Below, in pieces: positions 15,886-24,310 of a DNA stretch of 40,116 nucleotides. Both the position numbers and the translations under genes were made by a program. Source of the DNA: Waddliaceae bacterium (GTDB lineage: Bacteria > Chlamydiota > Chlamydiia > Chlamydiales > JABHNK01). Where the stretch lies: assembly GCA_018694295.1 (NCBI GenBank), contig JABHNK010000004.1:1-40116 (forward strand). Direction: 5' to 3'. The notes under the pieces were generated by a model. The model did not search any database. It was not told the origin of the DNA and saw only the letters and a program-made list of their open reading frames with translations. Each line of letters opens with the position of its first letter. Position 1 is the stretch's first letter.

Positions 15886-16007
15886 TTTAGTAATTGCTCC
15901 TTTGGCTTTTCACATTTTTTTCTGTAGCGGTCTTCGAGTATGCAATATAGCCAGTATTTTTTCAATAATTTCTTTATCAGAAATGCGCTATCTGCTATGC
16001 TTTTTCG
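15886..16007. other. Intergenic region between divergent accessory genes
   Basis: These 122 bases lie between the helical-protein gene (-) and the first phosphatase gene (+). It must hold both promoters if each is expressed separately. No consensus -35/-10 pair stands out, and no Shine-Dalgarno sequence precedes the ATG at 16008. Confidence 0.3.
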
Positions 16008-17570
16008 ATGCCTCCTATAGAAAGTCCGCCAACAGCATCATTTACCGACTACTTCGAGAAAGTAGAACCTGCTTTTGTCATACCGGCTCCTGCTCCTGGC
16101 GAGCGGCATTCTGTCAAGGAAATCGTCGGTTTTTATGAGGACGCAGAGTGTCGATTTTCTGAGGGATGTAGTTGGGCTTATCCCGAAGCCATCCCTAGCG
16201 GCTATGGTTATAATGTCGATCTTCCTGAAGAGATTTACAAAGAAACATTAAAAGCTTTTGTCGATAGTTTTCCTTTACTGTACAAACCCGAAAAAGAGTA
16301 TGGCCCTGTTGTTCGCCATAGTATAGCATCAGAGACGTATCTTCACGTCCGTGCCGACATTCATGGAGCGCTTAAGAGTGTCATCGAAGACCTCAATTTT
16401 CTCAAATACATGGGATGTCTCGATGAGAATTACAAGGTATTACGAGATCACAACGGTACTCCCAAGGTCAAGTTTATTTTTTTGGGCGACTTCATTGATC
16501 GTGGTTTCAATTCTACTGGTGTATTATATCTTCTTGCTACTCTTAAGCTAGAGAATCCCAGCGATGTGGTATTAGTCCGCGGCAACCATGATAGGCTTTG
16601 TTATCATGATGGGTCTTGTTATATAGATCGAAGTTTTCCTCCCGAGACGCTACGCGAAGAGTTTTTTGCTCGGATGCCTTTAGCGGCATACACCTGCCAT
16701 GAAATCCCGCCTGAAGGCAAGCCTAAGCAATATGTGCAACACTCTCATGGTTGCTTCGACGTCCATACCGTCGATATTGTTGCCAACTTTTTAAGAAGCG
16801 ACGCTGATAGCGCCGCTCTTCCACTTTATAATCCTGATAAAGCCATCCCTATGATAGCATCTCTCCTTCCTAAAAAAGGAAAAAACATTATTCAAGTTAA
16901 CGGCGACGGACGGCTTTCCATCGATATTCTTAGACGTTTTATCTTTTCTCGCGACAGTGAAATGACGCCGTATATACGCGAAATTCTAGATATCTCCGAT
17001 GGTGTTTCTATCTCTGACACGGCACTTAGGAAGCGCGCAAAACTCACTTATGCTGCGATACGAATAAATGTTTATGGCAAAAAAATTATTCTGGATGAAT
17101 TACGCCCGGCCAACACAATGTTTACGTGGGGCAGGGTCTATGATCGTCCTTGTAGATCTTTGTCTTATGGGGAATACTCGCCGGAAATCATACAATGCTG
17201 GCTCTGGCTTATTGGCGCTAAAGCTGCTGTTCGCGGGCATGACCATTATCATCAAATCCATCCTTTGAATATAGGCTCTACTGAAAAACAGGGACTTATC
17301 CATACTCTCCCTATATCAGGAGAACTCTATAGCCATACTATTCATCATGGCAACTACGACACCAGGTATCTTTTGACGACGAGCTCAAAAGTTAAGCACT
17401 GGACAGTGCACGTCATAAGCCGCAGATCGAAACGCTCTGATGACGAAGCCCCTCATAAAACAATAATTTCCGGGCCAAAGCGTTTTTACGGTGTCGTCAA
17501 GCCCGACGATAGTGCCTCAGAAACCGACTCCGACGCTGGCTATGTAACCGCTGAGGATAGCGGATTGTAA
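16008..17570 (+). CDS. PPP/calcineurin-like metallophosphatase, copy 1
   Basis: The protein has 520 residues. The central region carries the dinuclear-metal motifs of PPP-family protein phosphatases in order: ADIHG (Asp117, His119), GDFIDRG (Asp161, Asp164, Arg165), GNHD (Asn193, His194), HSHG (His247) and VRGHDH (about 408-413). The VRGHDH resembles the [VI]RGH/RAH metal-binding histidine of PPP enzymes, and all predicted metal ligands are kept. The usual GNHE is GNHD. The N-terminal ~110 residues begin Pro/Ser/Thr-rich and are unrecognised. The C-terminal ~60 residues are acidic and Ser-rich (KPDDSASETDSDAGY). No signal peptide is present. It is followed after 79 bases by a paralogue. Protein dephosphorylation is the likely activity; small-molecule phosphodiesterase activity is the alternative. 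A host-directed role is inference. Confidence 0.8.
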   Translation: MPPIESPPTASFTDYFEKVEPAFVIPAPAPGERHSVKEIVGFYEDAECRFSEGCSWAYPEAIPSGYGYNVDLPEEIYKETLKAFVDSFPLLYKPEKEYGPVVRHSIASETYLHVRADIHGALKSVIEDLNFLKYMGCLDENYKVLRDHNGTPKVKFIFLGDFIDRGFNSTGVLYLLATLKLENPSDVVLVRGNHDRLCYHDGSCYIDRSFPPETLREEFFARMPLAAYTCHEIPPEGKPKQYVQHSHGCFDVHTVDIVANFLRSDADSAALPLYNPDKAIPMIASLLPKKGKNIIQVNGDGRLSIDILRRFIFSRDSEMTPYIREILDISDGVSISDTALRKRAKLTYAAIRINVYGKKIILDELRPANTMFTWGRVYDRPCRSLSYGEYSPEIIQCWLWLIGAKAAVRGHDHYHQIHPLNIGSTEKQGLIHTLPISGELYSHTIHHGNYDTRYLLTTSSKVKHWTVHVISRRSKRSDDEAPHKTIISGPKRFYGVVKPDDSASETDSDAGYVTAEDSGL

Positions 17571-17649
17571 TAGCGCGTAACATCAGTCAATAATGATGCT
17601 TCGAACAATTTTCTTTGGTAATTATTGATATTATATATATAATTCTTGA

Positions 17650-19254
17650 ATGGAACCAGTAGGATCAAGCACTTTTTTTACGCCCGCAGTAGTGCCCCCG
17701 CAAGCACCGCCTGAAACTGTTTATTGCGAAGCTATAAATCCTCACGCGTCGCCATTTTCTTCTGAGAAAATACCTACTGTCAGGGAGGTTGTAGAGTTTT
17801 ATAAAAGCGAAGCCGCATGTCCTTGTTTTTTTGTTGGCGACGATCCTGATAAATCAGAATACTCTTTTGATCCTTCAAAGGCCTTTTATGATAACATAGG
17901 ATATAAATTTGGCCCTTCGGATGAAGCTCTTTCACTGGTTTTACGGTCTTTTTGTGCGGACAAATTTCCTTTAAAACTATTTTATAATCCTAGAGAAGAA
18001 TATGGTTATGTCATTCGTCGTGATATACCTGCAGGAACGCATCTTCATGTGCGTACCGACATTCACGGCACCGTTAGAAGCGTTGTTGAAGATCTAGAAT
18101 TCTTAAAAGGAAAAGGATATCTCGACGAAGACTATCTAGTAATACGCAATCCTAACGGCACGCCCAAAGTGATGGCGTCTTTTTTGGGCGACTATATAGA
18201 TCGTGGTAATAATAGTAATGGCGTATTATATCTCCTTGCCCTCTTCAAGATAAAAAATCCTAAGGAGACTATTTTAATCCGCGGAAATCATGACGGAAAG
18301 TGTTATATTCACAGGCGTGTTATCACCGTCACCTTGAAGGATCATTTTTTTGCTAGGATGCCTTTAGCGGCGTGTCTTTGCCATGAAACTCCTCCCGAAG
18401 GCAAGCCTAAACAGTATGTCTTCTTTTCCCATGGCGGAGCTCCGGATATACACGTCGTAGGGCATATCGCCAAGCTTATAAGAGAGGGCGGTGACAGCAT
18501 CGCCCTTCCATATCGTTCTGATGATACAAGCTATCCCTCCATAATAGCTGACAATCTTCTTCCTCGCGGACGGACTGTGATAGCTATGCATGACCTTGAA
18601 AAATTCATCTTCGAACGCTGTAGCGACCTGACCCCTTCGACACGAAAAATCTTAAAAATCTACAGTGATATCTCCACCAAAGATCTTAGAAGAAAAGCCA
18701 AGCAGGTTTATTATGCACAAAAAATATACGAGCATACTCAAAAGTTTTTTTCCAAACCCTTTAATCCACATGAATCGATGATCACATGGACACGCATGTC
18801 TGAGGATACTGCTTATGATTCATACAAATATTTAAACCCCAGAATCATACAATCTTTATTATGGCTTATTGGTGCTAAAGCTGCTGTCCGTGGCCATGAT
18901 CATGAATACAGAGTTTATCATTTAAAAACGGGTATACTTAACCTTACCACAAGCCGGTGGGGTCTCGTCCACACGCTTCCTATATCAGGATATCTTCACG
19001 GAAACTTTTCTTCCGTACATAACGATGAAGATCTCACTTATCTTCTAAAAACGTCTCCACGGGTAGATGGCTGGAAACGAATTCTCGTGCAGCGTAATAC
19101 TACAAGCTCAATGCGTAGGAGTGTGCGTTTCTCTACTACAGTTTCCGATCCAAAAATATTTTATCACAAGTCAGAAGGTTACGATTACTGTGAAGGTTTT
19201 TCTGACGACGACGGCGTTGGCGAAGAAGGGTATTATAGCGACGATGAGTCTTAG
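17650..19254 (+). CDS. PPP/calcineurin-like metallophosphatase, copy 2
   Basis: The 534-residue paralogue of the preceding gene is most alike from residue ~125 to 220. Motifs are TDIHG (Asp137, His139), GDYIDRG (Asp181, Asp184), GNHD (Asn213, His214), FSHGGAP (compare the PPP signature HGGLSP) and VRGHDH (His416, His418). The HGG makes it the more PPP-like of the two. The N-terminus is Pro-rich (MEPVGSSTFFTPAVVPPQAPP) and the C-terminus strongly acidic (FSDDDGVGEEGYYSDDES). No ribosome site is obvious; TTATATATATAATTCTTGAA lies directly before the ATG, and a similar box lies at 78-96 before the kinase gene. The last 4 bases overlap the convergent symporter gene. Confidence 0.8.
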   Translation: MEPVGSSTFFTPAVVPPQAPPETVYCEAINPHASPFSSEKIPTVREVVEFYKSEAACPCFFVGDDPDKSEYSFDPSKAFYDNIGYKFGPSDEALSLVLRSFCADKFPLKLFYNPREEYGYVIRRDIPAGTHLHVRTDIHGTVRSVVEDLEFLKGKGYLDEDYLVIRNPNGTPKVMASFLGDYIDRGNNSNGVLYLLALFKIKNPKETILIRGNHDGKCYIHRRVITVTLKDHFFARMPLAACLCHETPPEGKPKQYVFFSHGGAPDIHVVGHIAKLIREGGDSIALPYRSDDTSYPSIIADNLLPRGRTVIAMHDLEKFIFERCSDLTPSTRKILKIYSDISTKDLRRKAKQVYYAQKIYEHTQKFFSKPFNPHESMITWTRMSEDTAYDSYKYLNPRIIQSLLWLIGAKAAVRGHDHEYRVYHLKTGILNLTTSRWGLVHTLPISGYLHGNFSSVHNDEDLTYLLKTSPRVDGWKRILVQRNTTSSMRRSVRFSTTVSDPKIFYHKSEGYDYCEGFSDDDGVGEEGYYSDDES

Positions 19255-20645
19255 CGTTTCGCTGTAACCTTCGAGGCAATATGTGCTGCTACGGCGCTTA
19301 TTACGAATGCAGGGATCATTGCTGGTATGGTGTTATTGATTCGTCCCCACGTTGCTGCTATTACTGCCCCTGATACTATCCCTGCTATTGCGCCGTTTCT
19401 ATTGATACTCTTCGAGTAGAAAGACATGATAAGGACGGGGCCAAAAGATGCTCCTACTCCTGCCCAAGCGTATTTCACAAGGTTATATATTGTCTCTACC
19501 TTACCAAAAGCTATGGCATATGCCGCTATCCCTGCGGCGATGACGGTAGCCCGTGATACTATTAGCAATTGTTGTGGTGTAGCGCTTTTATGGAAGATCT
19601 TTTTATAAACATCTTGTGTAAATACTGCCGATACGACGAGAACTTGTGAGTCCATCGTCGATATTGTTGCTGCTAGTATTGCGCAAAGCACGAAACCTAC
19701 TATGAAAGGGCTGAATGATGTTTTTACCATCTCGATAAAGACAAGCTCTGCGTTGCCTAGTGTTCCGTTAAAATATGCTATCCCTACTGTTCCTACTGCT
19801 ATTGCTGCTGTAAGGGTAAGTATATGCCATATCATTCCTAAGTATTTCGCTTTGCGCAGCTCTTCGGTATGTTTTATTCCCATAAAGCGTAGGAGTATAT
19901 GCAGCTGTCCGAAGTATCCGAGTCCCCACCCCAATATCTCACATATCGTCTTAGTAAACGACTTTGGCACTATTGTCAGTGGTATCGCTTGTTCTCGTGC
20001 AGCTTGTGTTATCGCTGCGATGCCATCGATATGAGAGAATGCTACTATTGGCACGATAAATATCATGACGAGCAGGAACAGTCCTTGGAACATATCCTGC
20101 CATGCTACTGTCACGAAGCCTCCGAAGAAGGTATATATCATTACTACGCTGATACCTATTGTTATCCCTGTGATATATGGTACGTTGAAGACAGACTCGA
20201 AGAGAAAACCCATACCAACAAGTCCTGCCGAAAGATATACTGTGAAGAAGAAGAACGCTATCGTCGCCGTAAGAATACTTATTATCCCCGAGGTATCTTT
20301 GAAACGTCTCTCGAAATATCCCGAGACGGTATAGCAGTCGTATTTCTCTGTAGCTTTACGGATCTTCGGCGCTATAAACTGCCAGTTTAGGAACATCCCT
20401 ATTATTAGTCCTACGGCGGTCCATGCTTTGAAGAGCCCTGCGGAATATATTGCTGCGGGGAATCCCAGAAAGAGCCAAGAGCTCATATCGCTAGCGTGTG
20501 CTGATATTGCTGTTACCCAATAGTTCAGCGACCTATCTCCTACGTTGAAATCTTTGTCGGTTTTTATTTTATGTCGCCACCATGAAATCATTCCTATTGC
20601 TAGGAGGATGAGGAAATAAAGTGTGAATGCTGCGATATAGGCCAT
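19251..20645 (-). CDS. Sodium:solute symporter (SSS family, PutP-like)
   Basis: This 464-residue inner-membrane protein has about twelve hydrophobic segments and is a member of the solute:sodium symporter family. Family landmarks are DFNVGDRSLNYWVTAISAHASDMSSWLFLGFPAAIY near residues 34-68, RRFKDTSGIISI, and AILAATISTMDSQVLVVSA in TM8, which carries sodium-site serine/threonines. These are closest to the PutP proline transporters. The substrate is inferred as an amino acid such as proline and is not certain. It starts just before acpP ends (18-base gap), so it may be read from the fatty-acid operon. A convergent 4-base overlap with the phosphatase gene leaves no space for a terminator. Confidence 0.85.
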   Translation of the reverse strand: MAYIAAFTLYFLILLAIGMISWWRHKIKTDKDFNVGDRSLNYWVTAISAHASDMSSWLFLGFPAAIYSAGLFKAWTAVGLIIGMFLNWQFIAPKIRKATEKYDCYTVSGYFERRFKDTSGIISILTATIAFFFFTVYLSAGLVGMGFLFESVFNVPYITGITIGISVVMIYTFFGGFVTVAWQDMFQGLFLLVMIFIVPIVAFSHIDGIAAITQAAREQAIPLTIVPKSFTKTICEILGWGLGYFGQLHILLRFMGIKHTEELRKAKYLGMIWHILTLTAAIAVGTVGIAYFNGTLGNAELVFIEMVKTSFSPFIVGFVLCAILAATISTMDSQVLVVSAVFTQDVYKKIFHKSATPQQLLIVSRATVIAAGIAAYAIAFGKVETIYNLVKYAWAGVGASFGPVLIMSFYSKSINRNGAIAGIVSGAVIAATWGRINNTIPAMIPAFVISAVAAHIASKVTAKR

Positions 20646-20663
20646 GGATTAATTTACCGTTTT

Positions 20664-20900
20664 TTATTCTGCTTTTTTCTTTTCGACGTATTCTACTACG
20701 CTAGCGACGGTTTTTAGTCCTTCGGCGTCTTCTTCTGAGATATCGAATTCGAAGACTTCTTCGAAAGTCATGATAAGCTCTGTGAGGTCGAGAGAGTCGG
20801 CATTAAGGTCTTCTATGAACGACTTTTCTTCTGTAACGTCTGCTTTATCGACGCCGAGTTGTTCTACTACGATATCGATAACTTCTTCTTGTATTGTCAT
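20664..20900 (-). CDS. acpP: Acyl carrier protein
   Basis: The 78-residue acidic carrier has phosphopantetheine attachment at Ser36 in the DSLD motif ([14 protein letters not shown]). It carries growing acyl chains for FabD, FabH and FabG encoded upstream on the same strand, and for lipid A synthesis. GGAG lies 7 bases upstream of the ATG. Its size and motif position are exactly as in E. coli. Confidence 0.97.
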   Translation of the reverse strand: MTIQEEVIDIVVEQLGVDKADVTEEKSFIEDLNADSLDLTELIMTFEEVFEFDISEEDAEGLKTVASVVEYVEKKKAE

Positions 20901-20952
20901 GGTATTCTTTTCTCCTGTTTTTTTATAATTAGTAGTAAATATTCATATTCTA

Positions 20953-20982
20953 AGCTCCGAACTCCGAACTCCGAACTCCGAA
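20953..20982 (-). repeat. Tandem heptamer repeat (TTCGGAG)n after fabG
   Basis: Read on the minus strand, the fabG stop TAG is immediately followed by four TTCGGAG units. The same TTCGGA word occurs after glyA, rbfA and ribF in the same orientation relative to the gene. Confidence 0.85.
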
Positions 20983-21711
20983 CTACATAACCATCCCGCC
21001 GTCGACGACGAGGACTTGTCCGGTGACATACCGGGAGTCTTCGCTTGCGAGGAAGAGCGCAGCTTTTGCGACATCTTCGGCTTCGCCGAACGTTCCGAGA
21101 GGGATTTTTTGTTGTATTGCTTGTTTTTGTTGTTCTGTAAGTTTTTCTGTCATCGCCGTCCTTATGAACCCTGGTGCTATGGCGTTGACGCGCACGTTTT
21201 TCGCTGCGAATTCTTTTGCCAGGGATTTTGTCACTCCGATAGCTCCGGCTTTCGAGGCGGCGTAGTTGGCCTGCCCGGCGTTACCTGTAAGGCCTATGAC
21301 TGATGCTATATTTATTATGGCGCCGTTTTTTGCTTTCATCATATGCCGTGCTAGGGCTTTGCACGTATTATATACGGCTTTGAGGTTTACTGCTATGACG
21401 CTATCCCACTGATCTTCGTCCATACGCATTATCAGGCTGTCTCGTGTTATCCCTGCGTTGTTGACGAGGATATCGACGGTGCCGTGTGTTTCGATGATAT
21501 TTGCTATAGTATCGGCGACATCTTTTGTTTTGGCGACATCGACCTTATAGAAGGCGGCTCCTAGTTCTTTAGCGGTGTTTTCTCCTGCTTCGGTATTAAC
21601 GTCGAGGATTATAACTTTTGCTCCATTATCTACAAACGTCTTTGCTATAGCTTTTCCGATGCCGGAGCTTCCTCCTGTTATCAGCGCTGTCTTATTTTCT
21701 AGTACCTTCAT
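20983..21711 (-). CDS. fabG: 3-oxoacyl-[ACP] reductase
   Basis: This 242-residue short-chain dehydrogenase reduces 3-oxoacyl-ACP with NADPH in fatty-acid elongation. The nucleotide site is TGGSSGIG (12-19), NNAG lies at 84-87, and the catalytic triad is Ser137 (NIASVIG), Tyr150 and Lys154 (YAASK). The C-terminus ends VTGQVLVVDGGMVM, typical of FabG. The start codon overlaps the fabD stop by one base (TAATG). Confidence 0.96.
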   Translation of the reverse strand: MKVLENKTALITGGSSGIGKAIAKTFVDNGAKVIILDVNTEAGENTAKELGAAFYKVDVAKTKDVADTIANIIETHGTVDILVNNAGITRDSLIMRMDEDQWDSVIAVNLKAVYNTCKALARHMMKAKNGAIINIASVIGLTGNAGQANYAASKAGAIGVTKSLAKEFAAKNVRVNAIAPGFIRTAMTEKLTEQQKQAIQQKIPLGTFGEAEDVAKAALFLASEDSRYVTGQVLVVDGGMVM

Positions 21712-22655
21712 TATTCCTCCAGAGCCTTTGCTAGTTTTTCTAGGTCTTCGATCTTATCGACGTTTACTGTTGGAGCGCTGACGCCTATACGTTTATTCAT
21801 CGCTGTGAGGGTTTTGCCGCATCCTATCTCGACATACAGGTCGGGTTTTGTAGCGTCGATGGCTTGTATCCCCTGCTGCCAGCGTACGGAGTTTGTCACC
21901 TGTTTTATAAGGTTTTCTCTGATATCGTCGATATTTTCTACGAAATCTCCTGTTACGTTCATAACGACTTTTATTTCGCTTGTCGAGAATTGTGTATCTT
22001 CAATTTTTGATGCTAGCTTATCTTGTGCTTCTTTCATGAGTCCACTGTGGAAGGCGCCGTGGATGTTTAGTGGTACGACTTTTTTTGCGCCGCGGCGTTT
22101 TGCTTCTGCGCTAGCGATGTCGATGCCTTTTTCCGTCCCTGATATCACTATTTGTTTTGGTGTGTTGTAGTTTGCCACCCAAAGGTCTTCTGGGATATTG
22201 AGGTCTGAGACGATTTTCTCGACATCTTCGCTATAGAGCCCTAGTATTGCTGCCATCGAGCCTTTTGTCTTCTCGCAAGCTTCGTGCATATATTGTCCGC
22301 GGTATCTTACGAGGTTTAGGGCTTCGTGGAACGTGACTTTTTCTGCTGCCACCAATGCTGAGTATTCTCCTAGGCTTAGCCCCGAGCATATATATGGAAG
22401 AAGGCTGGGGATTTGTTCTTTTATTGTGCGTAGCAATGCTATGCTGTTTACTAGCATTGCCGGCTGGCTGTTTTTCGTTGCTGTAAGGGTGTCTTCGGGG
22501 CCTTCGAAGATTATCTTCGAGAGTTTTGTTCCTAGGATGTCGTCGCTTTCTTCTAAGGTCTCGCGTGCTATAGAGAAGTTCTCGGCGAAGTCTTTGCCCA
22601 TGCCGACGTATTGCGCTCCTTGCCCAGGGAAGATGAATATGATATTTTTCTTCAT
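21711..22655 (-). CDS. fabD: Malonyl-CoA:ACP transacylase
   Basis: It moves malonyl from CoA to ACP. From the ATG at 22655 (MKKNIIFIFPGQGAQYVGMG) the protein has 314 residues. An upstream ATG at 22688 would run into fabH and is unlikely. The active-site serine is Ser94 in GLSLGEYSAL (GHSxG in most bacteria, His replaced by Leu; Chlamydia proteins show the same change). The catalytic histidine is His203 in GAFHSGLM. The oxyanion GQG motif is at 11-13. It starts 2 bases after fabH and overlaps fabG by one base. Confidence 0.95.
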   Translation of the reverse strand: MKKNIIFIFPGQGAQYVGMGKDFAENFSIARETLEESDDILGTKLSKIIFEGPEDTLTATKNSQPAMLVNSIALLRTIKEQIPSLLPYICSGLSLGEYSALVAAEKVTFHEALNLVRYRGQYMHEACEKTKGSMAAILGLYSEDVEKIVSDLNIPEDLWVANYNTPKQIVISGTEKGIDIASAEAKRRGAKKVVPLNIHGAFHSGLMKEAQDKLASKIEDTQFSTSEIKVVMNVTGDFVENIDDIRENLIKQVTNSVRWQQGIQAIDATKPDLYVEIGCGKTLTAMNKRIGVSAPTVNVDKIEDLEKLAKALEE

Positions 22656-22657
22656 GA

Positions 22658-23653
22658 TTATGTCCTCGTCACTATCGCCGTCGCCCATGTAAGCCCTGCT
22701 CCGAAGGCTGTCATAAGGATATTATCTTTGGAAGACACGCTCTTTTCTTTTAGCAGTTCGTCTAGTGCTATTGCTATTGATGATGCTGAGGTATTGCCAT
22801 ATTTATGTACCGTTTTGAAGACCTTTTCGTCAGCGATTTTTAATCTTTTCCCTATAGCTTCGATGATACGAAGGTTCGCTTGGTGTGGTATCATCCATGT
22901 GATGTCACCTTCTGTTAGGCCGCTCTTTTCCAGGCATTCTCTTGAAGACGCTTCCATGCGCCGTACTGCGTGTTTGAATGTCTCTTTACCGTTCATCTGC
23001 ATATAGTGAAGTTTTTGTGCTGTAGTCGTCTCTGTGGACGGCTGTCTGCTGCCGCCTGCTGGGACTGTTAGGAGGTCTGCCTGTTTGCCATCGGCGCCAA
23101 GGCATACGTCGTTGATGAGAAGTCCTTCGCCTTCATTTGTTATTACTGCGGCTCCTGCGCCATCGCCGAAAATTATGCATGTTGTTCTGTCGTTATAGTC
23201 TACTAGCGACGACATTTTCTCTGTAGCGACGAGGAGGATCTTTTTGTATATTCCTGCTTCTATGAAGGCTTTAGATATAGCTAGGCCGTATAGGTATCCT
23301 GAACATGCTGCCTGCATATCGATGGCAGCGGCGTGTGTTGCTCCTACTGATGCCTGTATAAGTGCTGCTGTGTTTGGTATTATATAGTCTGGCGTCATTG
23401 TAGCGACGAGGATGATATCGATATCTTCGGCGGCGATGCCTGCGTCTTTGAGGGCGGCGTTAGCGGCGGCGATGCCCATATCGGAGGTATGTTCTCCTTC
23501 GGCGATACGACGTTCTTTCATGCCGGTACGCGACACTATCCATTCGTCTGAGGTATCAACCATCTCTTCGAGATCGCTGTTGGTAAGGACTTTTTTAGGG
23601 AGGTATGACCCTGTTCCTATAATACGTGCTTTCATATTGTTTTTGTGTGTCAT
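22658..23653 (-). CDS. fabH: 3-oxoacyl-[ACP] synthase III
   Basis: It condenses acetyl-CoA with malonyl-ACP to begin fatty-acid synthesis. The Cys-His-Asn triad is present: Cys117 in AACSGYLYG, His in IPHQANLRI and Asn in KYGNTSAS. The protein has 331 residues from 23653; the inner Met at 23635 would give 325 residues and place the cysteine at 111, closer to E. coli (112). Neither start has a clear Shine-Dalgarno sequence. It is the first gene of fabH-fabD-fabG-acpP on the minus strand. Confidence 0.95.
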   Translation of the reverse strand: MTHKNNMKARIIGTGSYLPKKVLTNSDLEEMVDTSDEWIVSRTGMKERRIAEGEHTSDMGIAAANAALKDAGIAAEDIDIILVATMTPDYIIPNTAALIQASVGATHAAAIDMQAACSGYLYGLAISKAFIEAGIYKKILLVATEKMSSLVDYNDRTTCIIFGDGAGAAVITNEGEGLLINDVCLGADGKQADLLTVPAGGSRQPSTETTTAQKLHYMQMNGKETFKHAVRRMEASSRECLEKSGLTEGDITWMIPHQANLRIIEAIGKRLKIADEKVFKTVHKYGNTSASSIAIALDELLKEKSVSSKDNILMTAFGAGLTWATAIVTRT

Positions 23654-23660
23654 ATTTTAT

Positions 23661-23690
23661 CTATAATCGAAGAGGGTTATGCTATCACAA
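23661..23690 (-). promoter_or_regulatory. Possible promoter of the fabHDG-acpP operon
   Basis: On the minus strand TTGTGA (23690-23685) and TTATAG (23666-23661) are 18 bases apart, just before fabH. With this -10, the start site would fall very close to the fabH ATG at 23653, which favours the inner ATG at 23635. Confidence 0.35.
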
Positions 23691-23710
23691 CGGCCATTTT
23701 CAATTCCATG

Positions 23711-24310
23711 CTAGAATTCCCTGCGTCCTGCTAATGCTCTTGTTAATGTTCCTTCATCGACGAAGTCCAGCGCGCTTCCCATTGGTATCCCGAAAGCTAG
23801 CCTTGAGATATTGATATTTTTATCTTTAAAAATTTTCTTTATATATAGTGCTGTGGTGTCGCCTTCTAGTGTAGAGTCTAGGGCGAGAATAATCTCTTTG
23901 ACGCCGAGCTTTTCTATACGTTCTTGAAGTTTTGGTATTGTCAGGTGTTCGACGTGGTTGCCGTCTAGTGGTGAAAGCACACCACCGAGGACGTGGTATA
24001 GTCCTTTGTATTCTCTTGTATCTTCGATGGCGAAGATATCTTTAGCGGTGGCGACGATGCATATAGCGGCGTTGTCTCTATTGGCATTAGTACATAGTGG
24101 GCATTGTTCTTTGATGCCGATGAGGGCGCCGCATTCTTCACAATAGCGCAGGTGTTCTTTGACGTCGCTGATAAACGTTCCCATATCTTTAAGCTGTTCA
24201 TGTTGCCATGACAGCATTGTGAAGGCGAACCTTTCGGCGGTTTTATTTCCTACGCCTGGGAGCTTTTTCAGGAAAGCTATAAGCTTAAGCATATGCTGTG
24301 GGTAGTGCAT
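23711..24310 (-). CDS. recR: Recombination protein RecR
   Basis: This 199-residue DNA-binding ring protein loads RecA in the RecFOR gap-repair pathway. Landmarks: an N-terminal helix-hairpin-helix LPGVGNKTAERFAF, a C4 zinc finger (Cys57, Cys60, Cys70, Cys73), a Toprim domain starting CIVATAKDIFAIE and a Walker-B-like C-terminus RLAFGIPMGSALDFVDEGTL. The ATG directly abuts the ftsH stop (TAGATG). In Chlamydia recR follows fabH, and here too it is next to fabH. Confidence 0.95.
   Translation of the reverse strand: MHYPQHMLKLIAFLKKLPGVGNKTAERFAFTMLSWQHEQLKDMGTFISDVKEHLRYCEECGALIGIKEQCPLCTNANRDNAAICIVATAKDIFAIEDTREYKGLYHVLGGVLSPLDGNHVEHLTIPKLQERIEKLGVKEIILALDSTLEGDTTALYIKKIFKDKNINISRLAFGIPMGSALDFVDEGTLTRALAGRREF

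Noticed and set aside
19899-20390. 163-codon plus-strand frame opposite the symporter gene
   Set aside because: Cys/Tyr-rich shadow of a membrane protein with no start signal or motif.
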